A stretch of 64,000 nt of DNA from Pseudofulvimonas gallinarii. Its GTDB lineage: Bacteria > Pseudomonadota > Gammaproteobacteria > Xanthomonadales > UBA2363. Below the pieces are notes generated by a model, which was given only the letters and a program-made list of their open reading frames with translations, was not told the DNA's origin and made no database searches. Shown here in pieces: positions 58,905 to 64,000 of this stretch (positions are counted from its first letter, which is position 1; each line of letters starts with the position of its first letter). A program made the position numbers and the translations under genes. Location of the stretch: the NCBI RefSeq assembly GCF_004343305.1, contig NZ_SMAF01000001.1, positions 1 through 64,000 of the forward strand, written 5' to 3'.

Positions 58905-59894
58905 ATGTTTGAGCTGTTCAATCCCAAGTGGCGCATTCCCTTCATCGGTATCAGCCGCGTCACGCTGGTCGTGTCGGCCGTGGCCATGGTCGTTGCGCTG
59001 GTCGCGCTGTTCAAGCCCGGCCTGGATTTCGCCCTCGACTTCACCGGCGGTACCGTGGTGGAGCTGCAGTTCCAGTCCGAAACGAACGCCGAAGCCGTAC
59101 AGTCGGTCCTCGAGGAAGCCGGTTACTCCGGCACACAGGTGCAGTCGTTCGGCAGCACGCGCGACATCCTGATCCGCCTGCGTCCCGACCATGACCAGGT
59201 CGGCGTCGATCCGGCAGAAGCGGCCGCATCGACGGAAAACAGCATCGCCCAACGCGTCAACGCCGGTGAGCGCGTCCACCAGCTGCTGGCATCCAAGGGT
59301 ATGCCAGCGACCGTGAAGCGCAACGAATCGGTCGGTCCGCAGATCGGCAAGGAACTCGCCGAGGACGGCGTCGTCGGCATCGTCTTCGTGCTTGCCGGCA
59401 TCATGATCTACGTGGCGTTCCGCTACGAGTGGCGATTCGGTATCGCCGCCCTGGCCGGCGAAGTGCACGACACCGTGCTGACGGCGGGCTTCATCGCCCT
59501 GGTCGGCATGGAGTTCGACCTGCAGGCGCTGGCGGCGCTGCTGACCGTCGCCGGTTATTCGATCAACGACAAGATCGTCATCTTCGACCGCATCCGGGAG
59601 ATGTTCCGCACCACATCGAAGATGACCCCCGCGGAGACGATCGACGCCGCCTGCAGCGACACGCTGTCGCGTACGGTGATCACCGGCGTCACCACGATCA
59701 TGGCGTTGACGGTGATGTATTTCCTCGGCGGCGAAACCCTGAGGGGCTTCTCGCTGGTGCTGATCGTCGGCATCCTGATCGGTACCTATTCGTCGGTGCT
59801 GTTCGCTTCGCCGCTGCTGCTGCACCTGGGCGTGACCAAGCAGGACCTCATGCCGAAGATGCGCGACGAAACCGAACTGGCACGCCGGCCCTGA
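58905..59894 (+). CDS. secF: Protein translocase subunit SecF
   Basis: It encodes 329 residues. The first helix is followed by FALDFTGGTVVEL (D1/GG motif) and the helix block YSINDKIVIFDRIREMFR (D4-type motif). It forms the SecDF complex. It lies 18 bases after secD and ends before a strong terminator. Confidence 0.96.
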   Translation: MFELFNPKWRIPFIGISRVTLVVSAVAMVVALVALFKPGLDFALDFTGGTVVELQFQSETNAEAVQSVLEEAGYSGTQVQSFGSTRDILIRLRPDHDQVGVDPAEAAASTENSIAQRVNAGERVHQLLASKGMPATVKRNESVGPQIGKELAEDGVVGIVFVLAGIMIYVAFRYEWRFGIAALAGEVHDTVLTAGFIALVGMEFDLQALAALLTVAGYSINDKIVIFDRIREMFRTTSKMTPAETIDAACSDTLSRTVITGVTTIMALTVMYFLGGETLRGFSLVLIVGILIGTYSSVLFASPLLLHLGVTKQDLMPKMRDETELARRP

Positions 59895-59916
59895 GCCGGA
59901 CTGTCCGCGATCGGGG

Positions 59917-59944
59917 AAAGGGCTGCCGGCTGGCAGCCCTTTTT
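59917..59944 (+). terminator. Rho-independent terminator of tgt-yajC-secDF
   Basis: AAAGGGCTGCC and GGCAGCCCTTTT pair around a GGCT loop and run into TTTTT. Confidence 0.9.
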
Positions 59945-60424
59945 CATTGCCCGCCGTTGTCGGGTGGGAATGCCCTGGGACCCGGCGCCGGGGCGCCCGG
60001 TTCGCGACGTGGCAGTTGCAGTTTCATCAGCAGCCGAGCGGTGCCGCCGTGCAATGAGTAAGGGTCGGGATCGCGGCTGTGTCGACTCCTGGCCTGGTCG
60101 GAACCGTCGGGTGGAAGCGGGAGCGAAGATGCCGGTGCCCGCGTGCGCCTCGCGTCGCCCGTGGAGCGCGTGATGCATGCAGTGGATCGGACCTGCACGC
60201 GCCCGCTGAGGTCGCGCGCGCGGTCGTCACCGGAAACCAGGCGTTCCCGGGGACCCGCAACGGGGTCGCCATAACGGTTGCTATCCGGCTGCGCAAGCGG
60301 CCGTAACGCGCATCGGGACAGGATCCCGCAAATGAAGTCGGCGCCGATCCGGGGCGGCGGCGCCGACAGGGTTGGAAAAGCAGGGACGCAGGCGGTCAGC
60401 GCGTAACCGCGGACCCCTCGGCAA
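59945..60424. other. Intergenic region, nothing recognised
   Basis: This is 480 GC-rich bases between convergent secF and the DUF3299 gene. There are no convincing frames, tRNAs or repeats. Confidence 0.4.
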
Positions 60425-60910
60425 TCAGCCCTCGTAAAGCGACACCTTGTCCGCTTCCAGCACGTAGGCCGAGGCGGCGATGTCCTTCTGCACCCTCTGC
60501 ACTTTCAGCGTGCCTTCGATCCAGAACGCGTCGTACATGTCGGTGACCGCCATCGGTTCCCTGAGCGTCACGAACACGATCTGGTTTGGCGGCGGCGGTG
60601 GCACGTGCACGCAGGCGCCGAAATAGGGCACCAGGAAAAAGCTGCTCATCTTCTGGTCTTCGCTGACGTCGACCGGGACGATGTAGCCGGGGAGCTTGAC
60701 GTGCTGGCCGTCGAGTCCGGCGATGGTGCGGAACGAACCCTGCTGTTCCATCCGGAAGGTGCCGTCATGGCTGATCTCCGGCGCCTGGTTCAGCAGTTCG
60801 ACTTCGTCCTTGGGCATCAGCTCCAGCCAGTCCAGTTCGCGCGGCGCGTCGGCGGCGACGACCACGCCGGCAACGAGCGTGAGAAGGGTGGAGAGCAGAA
60901 ATGGTTTCAT
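60425..60910 (-). CDS. DUF3299-family exported protein
   Basis: It encodes 161 residues. The signal peptide is cut near VVA at residue 19. The family core GYIVPVDVSEDQKMSSFFLV, PYFGACVHVPPPPPNQIV and FWIEGTLKV is clear. It is the last of four genes (DUF2796, ABC ATPase, ABC permease, DUF3299). The Cys/His-containing ACVH block could bind metal; that is inference. Confidence 0.85.
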   Translation of the reverse strand: MKPFLLSTLLTLVAGVVVAADAPRELDWLELMPKDEVELLNQAPEISHDGTFRMEQQGSFRTIAGLDGQHVKLPGYIVPVDVSEDQKMSSFFLVPYFGACVHVPPPPPNQIVFVTLREPMAVTDMYDAFWIEGTLKVQRVQKDIAASAYVLEADKVSLYEG

Positions 60911-60950
60911 GTGCGGCTCTTGGCGAAAGCGGGGAGGAAGGGATGTCGGA

Positions 60951-62204
60951 TCAGGTACGTACCGCAAGGCCGTCGCTGAGGGAGCGGCGATAGCCAAGCC
61001 AGGCCGGCACCATGCCGGCGACAAGTCCGGCCGAGAAGATCGCGGCCAGCGCGTAGAGTTCCGCGGCCGTGGGCAGCCCGAGGCCGAGGAACAGTCCGAA
61101 CTGGCTTGCGGCGTAACCGCGCACGGCGGCGAGTATGGCATACAGCAGCAGCACGCCCAGGACGATGCCGGCGAGGGTGAGTGACATCGCTTCCAGGCAC
61201 AGCAGGCCGAGGATGGTCCTTGGCCGGGCGCCGACCGAGCGCAGGATGGCCATTTCGCGGCGACGCTCGTTCAGCGTTGTCAGCAGCGCCGTCGACATGC
61301 CGAGGATGCCGACAATCACGACGCAGGCAGCGACAAGGCGCAGTGCGTTTTCGGCGACGCCGGTCAGGCTCCAGAGCTGCTGCAGGGCGACGCCGGGCAG
61401 GATCGCGCTCAGAGCTTCGCCGCGGTATTCGTTGATCTGGCGTTGCAGCTGGAACGTGGCGACACGGCTTTTCAGTCCTACCAGGAATGCAGTGATCGAC
61501 CTGGGTGTCAGGTCGTGGGTCAGCGCCTGCTCGGCTGAAATGCCGCGGCCGGGCAGCCGGGTACCGGACTGCCAGTCCAGGTGGATGGCCTCGATCGCCG
61601 CCAGCGGCACATGCACGGTGCGGTCCACCGGCGTGCCGGTTGGCGCCAGGATGCCGGCAATCCGGAACGGCTTGTCGTCGTGGTTGGAAAAACTGACGCG
61701 ACCGATACCATGCGCGATGACGATGTCGTCGCCCAGCGAGTAGCCCAGCTTTGCGGCGACTTCGCTGCCGAGTACCGCTTCATAAACGCCCGCGAACGGC
61801 TCGCCGTGGGCGAACGCCAATGGCTGTCGGTTGCCGAAGCGGTAGTGCTCGAAATACGCCCCGGTGGTGCCGAGCACGCGATAGCCGCGGTGGGAATCGC
61901 CCAGCGAGATCGGCACCGTCCAGGCTACCGCCGGCGCGGCGGCGATCTGCTGGTAGGTGGCCCAGGACACATTGGCTGTCGGTTCGCCGAGACGGAACAC
62001 CGAGTACAGCAGCAACTGCACCGTGCCGGCGCGCGCGCCGACGATCAGGTCGGTGCCGCTCAGCGTGCTGGCGAAACTGCTGCGCGCCTCGCTGCGGACG
62101 CGTTCGACGCCGACCAGCAGCGCGGTGCTCAGGGCGATGGTGAAAACGGTAAGGAGCACCGTGCCACGACGGTTGAGCAGGCTTTTCAGCGCAAGGCGGA
62201 ACAT
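60951..62204 (-). CDS. ABC transporter permease (FtsX/MacB-like)
   Basis: It encodes 417 residues from ATG 62204 (MFRLALKSLLNRRG). One N-terminal helix, a large periplasmic domain and three C-terminal helices including RREMAILRSVGARPRTILGL, the coupling motif. This is the FtsX/LolC superfamily, used for periplasmic mechanotransmission rather than classic import. It overlaps the ATPase stop by ATGA-type coupling. Confidence 0.88.
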   Translation of the reverse strand: MFRLALKSLLNRRGTVLLTVFTIALSTALLVGVERVRSEARSSFASTLSGTDLIVGARAGTVQLLLYSVFRLGEPTANVSWATYQQIAAAPAVAWTVPISLGDSHRGYRVLGTTGAYFEHYRFGNRQPLAFAHGEPFAGVYEAVLGSEVAAKLGYSLGDDIVIAHGIGRVSFSNHDDKPFRIAGILAPTGTPVDRTVHVPLAAIEAIHLDWQSGTRLPGRGISAEQALTHDLTPRSITAFLVGLKSRVATFQLQRQINEYRGEALSAILPGVALQQLWSLTGVAENALRLVAACVVIVGILGMSTALLTTLNERRREMAILRSVGARPRTILGLLCLEAMSLTLAGIVLGVLLLYAILAAVRGYAASQFGLFLGLGLPTAAELYALAAIFSAGLVAGMVPAWLGYRRSLSDGLAVRT

Positions 62205-62914
62205 CAGGCCGCCTCCGCCGGAGTGGCTGCGCGGTTGACATCGGTCAGGCGCAGGCTGCGCGGAAACAGCGGTGCCAGCGCCGGATCGTGGCTGACGAAC
62301 ACCAGCGTGCTGCCGGCGCGTCCGCATTCGCCGAACAGCAGTTCGATGAAGGCGGCGCGCGCGTTCGCATCGAGTGCGGACGTCGGTTCGTCGGCAATCA
62401 CCAGTTCCGGCGCACCGATCAGGGCGCGTGCGGCGGCGACGCGCTGCTGCTGACCGACGCTGAGTTCGGTGACGGAATGGTGGCGCAGCGACTGCACATC
62501 CAGACCCAGGGCGCCGAGCAGGCGTTCGGCCTCGCTGTTGACCCGCGCGCCCAGTCGTTGACGGCGGCGCGGGGAGAACCGGCAACCCAGGGTGACGTTC
62601 TCGACCAGTCCCAGATACGGCACCAGGTTGAACTGCTGGAAGATGAAGCCGATGTGGTCGGCACGGAAGCGGTCACGGGCACCGGCACGCAGGCGTGCGG
62701 GTTCGGTGCCGAGAATCGCCAGTCGTCCGGCGTCGGGCAGCAGCACGCCCCCGAGCAGGCCGAGCAGCGTGCTCTTGCCGCTGCCCGACGGGCCTTCCAG
62801 GAATACGCGTTCGCCAGCGCCGATGACCAGGTGGGGAATGTCGATCAGCGCCGGTTTTCCGGGCCAGGCGTAGCGAAGGTCGTCGATGGCGACGGTCGCG
62901 GTCGGCGTGTTCAT
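62204..62914 (-). CDS. ABC transporter ATP-binding protein
   Basis: It encodes 236 residues. Walker A is GPSGSGKST, the Q loop is FIFQQFNLVPYLGLVENV, the signature is LSVGQQQRVAAARAL, and Walker B is LVIADEPTSALD, followed by switch His FVSHD. The signature LSVGQ departs from LSGGQ. It pairs with the FtsX-like permease downstream. Confidence 0.92.
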   Translation of the reverse strand: MNTPTATVAIDDLRYAWPGKPALIDIPHLVIGAGERVFLEGPSGSGKSTLLGLLGGVLLPDAGRLAILGTEPARLRAGARDRFRADHIGFIFQQFNLVPYLGLVENVTLGCRFSPRRRQRLGARVNSEAERLLGALGLDVQSLRHHSVTELSVGQQQRVAAARALIGAPELVIADEPTSALDANARAAFIELLFGECGRAGSTLVFVSHDPALAPLFPRSLRLTDVNRAATPAEAA

Positions 62915-62989
62915 GACGGCAGTGTAACGAGGCGGATCACCCGGCCCGTGCCGGACGCGGTCAAGGGGGCGAACATCGCGACGAAGCCG

Positions 62990-63601
62990 TCAGGGAGCCA
63001 GGCGCACCTCGCCGCGGCCGCCCGGCAGCTCCACGCGACCCTGGTGGTCTTCGGCAAGGAAATCGACGCGGACCCGGGAGAGGCTGGAGAAATAGCCCCC
63101 GAGGTTCACCCGTACGGAGACCGGCGCCTTTGCGCATTCGGCCTTCAACGAGGCGTGGAATTCACCATGGCCGCCGTGGTGGTCCGCGTCCTCGCCTTGA
63201 CCGGCTCCGTGGTCATGGCCGGCATGGCCGTCCCGGTGGTCGTGGTCGTCATCTTCGCCGTGACCGCCTTCGCTGGATGCCTGCTGCGCCTTGAAGCCGT
63301 GCACATGGGCGTTGCTGTCGGTGAATGCACAGGCGTCCGCGGGCTCGAAGGCCAGCCAGATCCTGCCGTCGCGCAGTGTCTCCAGCGATTTCTCGATGCC
63401 CGAGTGCTGCAGTCGATCGCGCGGCGCGTGCTCGAAGCCGACGATGTCGCTGCCCGGGGCGGTGAATTCGACCTCGAGCTGTCCATCCGCATAGGCGATC
63501 TGCAGGTCGGCGCGACCATGTTCATGACTGTCGTGCTGGTGCGCGATCTGGGCGCTGGCCAGCGGGGCGGTCAACAGCAACGGCACGAGGGCAGGGCGCA
63601 T
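62990..63601 (-). CDS. DUF2796-family His-rich periplasmic protein (ZrgA-like)
   Basis: It encodes 203 residues. The signal peptide is cut after ASA (residue 17). An N-terminal His cluster (AHQHDSHEHGRADLQ) opens the DUF2796 domain, and a long His/Asp-rich stretch (GHGEDDDHDHRDGHAGHDHG onward) lies at about residues 112-147. This composition fits zinc binding. DUF2796 proteins include ZrgA of Vibrio cholerae, a periplasmic zinc-uptake component. It is the first gene of the four-gene ABC operon. Confidence 0.87.
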   Translation of the reverse strand: MRPALVPLLLTAPLASAQIAHQHDSHEHGRADLQIAYADGQLEVEFTAPGSDIVGFEHAPRDRLQHSGIEKSLETLRDGRIWLAFEPADACAFTDSNAHVHGFKAQQASSEGGHGEDDDHDHRDGHAGHDHGAGQGEDADHHGGHGEFHASLKAECAKAPVSVRVNLGGYFSSLSRVRVDFLAEDHQGRVELPGGRGEVRLAP

Positions 63602-63647
63602 GGACGGACTCCGGTTGGATGGGTGGCGATACGATGCGGCGCGCAGC

Positions 63648-64000
63648 CTACTGCCCGGCCTGTGGATGGAAGCGCCAGTGCCAGGGTTCGTAGGCGATGC
63701 CATGGGGATTGTCGCGTGGATAGCTGAGACGGAAGCTGAAGCGCCCTGCATGCGCCGACAGCCAGGCGAATGCCGCGGTGTTTTCAAAGGATTCTTCCAG
63801 TACGGCTCCGTCGCCGCCATGCAGATCCAGAGTCGTTCCCAGATGGTGCTCGCTGAAACCGGGCAGGGCGCTGACGGAAAGGATGGCGTCCCAATCAAGC
63901 CCGCGCGCGCGTTTCCGTGCGATCAGCATTCGCTGGTAGGCGGCGCTGCGGAACCCCGACACCGGTTCCAGCACGACGCCATCGCGGCGTGCGGCGATCG
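63648..64000 (-). CDS. VanY-type D-Ala-D-Ala carboxypeptidase (M15), C-terminal part
   Basis: About 117 residues up to the window edge. The M15B motifs SEHHLGTTLDLHG (SxHxxGxAxD) and EPWHWRF (ExWH) supply zinc and catalytic residues. It trims the terminal D-Ala of cell-wall stem peptides. The N-terminus is outside the window. It lies 46 bases before the DUF2796 gene on the same strand. Confidence 0.88.
   Translation of the reverse strand, partial: IAARRDGVVLEPVSGFRSAAYQRMLIARKRARGLDWDAILSVSALPGFSEHHLGTTLDLHGGDGAVLEESFENTAAFAWLSAHAGRFSFRLSYPRDNPHGIAYEPWHWRFHPQAGQ

Overview
The window is high-GC, gene-dense chromosomal DNA. Gene content and order point to a gammaproteobacterium of the Xanthomonadales/Lysobacterales type. 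The main clues are tpiA-secG-tRNA-Leu(GAG)-nuoA-N in one run, sdhCDAB flanked by both succinate dehydrogenase maturation factors, a TRAP transporter with a TatT lipoprotein, tgt-yajC-secD-secF, an ANDDNYALAA tmRNA tag, and a single LolC/E-type permease with LolD. The genus cannot be fixed from the sequence alone.

Left edge (1-1430): debris of a mobile region beside ssrA (tmRNA, minus strand). An IS630-family transposase running off the left end sits inside a frameshifted IS3-family orfA, and that IS3 remnant in turn cuts the C-terminal end of an AbiEii-type toxin gene. The debris lies on the 3' side of ssrA, a common integration site.

1431-12700: housekeeping genes. These are a small secreted protein, ygfZ, an SdhAF4-like small gene plus sdhCDAB, sdhE and ygfX (succinate dehydrogenase and its assembly), lolC-lolD (lipoprotein export), an SDR oxidoreductase, tpiA, secG and tRNA-Leu.

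12914-27704: a complete 14-gene nuo operon (respiratory complex I), with most junctions overlapping or nearly so. With sdhCDAB it gives two entry points of the aerobic respiratory chain.

27881-45311: a lipoprotein; a minus-strand TRAP transporter operon (tatT-dctP-dctQ-dctM); a methyltransferase-srkA pair; a secreted parallel beta-helix protein; a PA0069-type radical SAM protein; a thioester-containing alpha-2-macroglobulin lipoprotein; and an orphan imidazolonepropionase gene (hutI) preceded by a GntP permease, divergent from a TonB-dependent receptor.

45455-53314: the TonB receptor, a three-copy 104-bp tandem repeat, then a minus-strand run of rlmJ, an APC permease, an RnfA-like gene lacking the expected cluster cysteines, rnfB, a pterin dehydratase and a CPBP-family membrane protein.

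53484-64000: a DUF885 peptidase-like protein, tgt-yajC-secD-secF (tRNA queuosine and Sec accessory proteins), a minus-strand operon of DUF2796 His-rich protein, ABC ATPase, ABC permease and DUF3299 protein that looks like a metal (zinc) handling system, and a VanY-type carboxypeptidase running off the right end.
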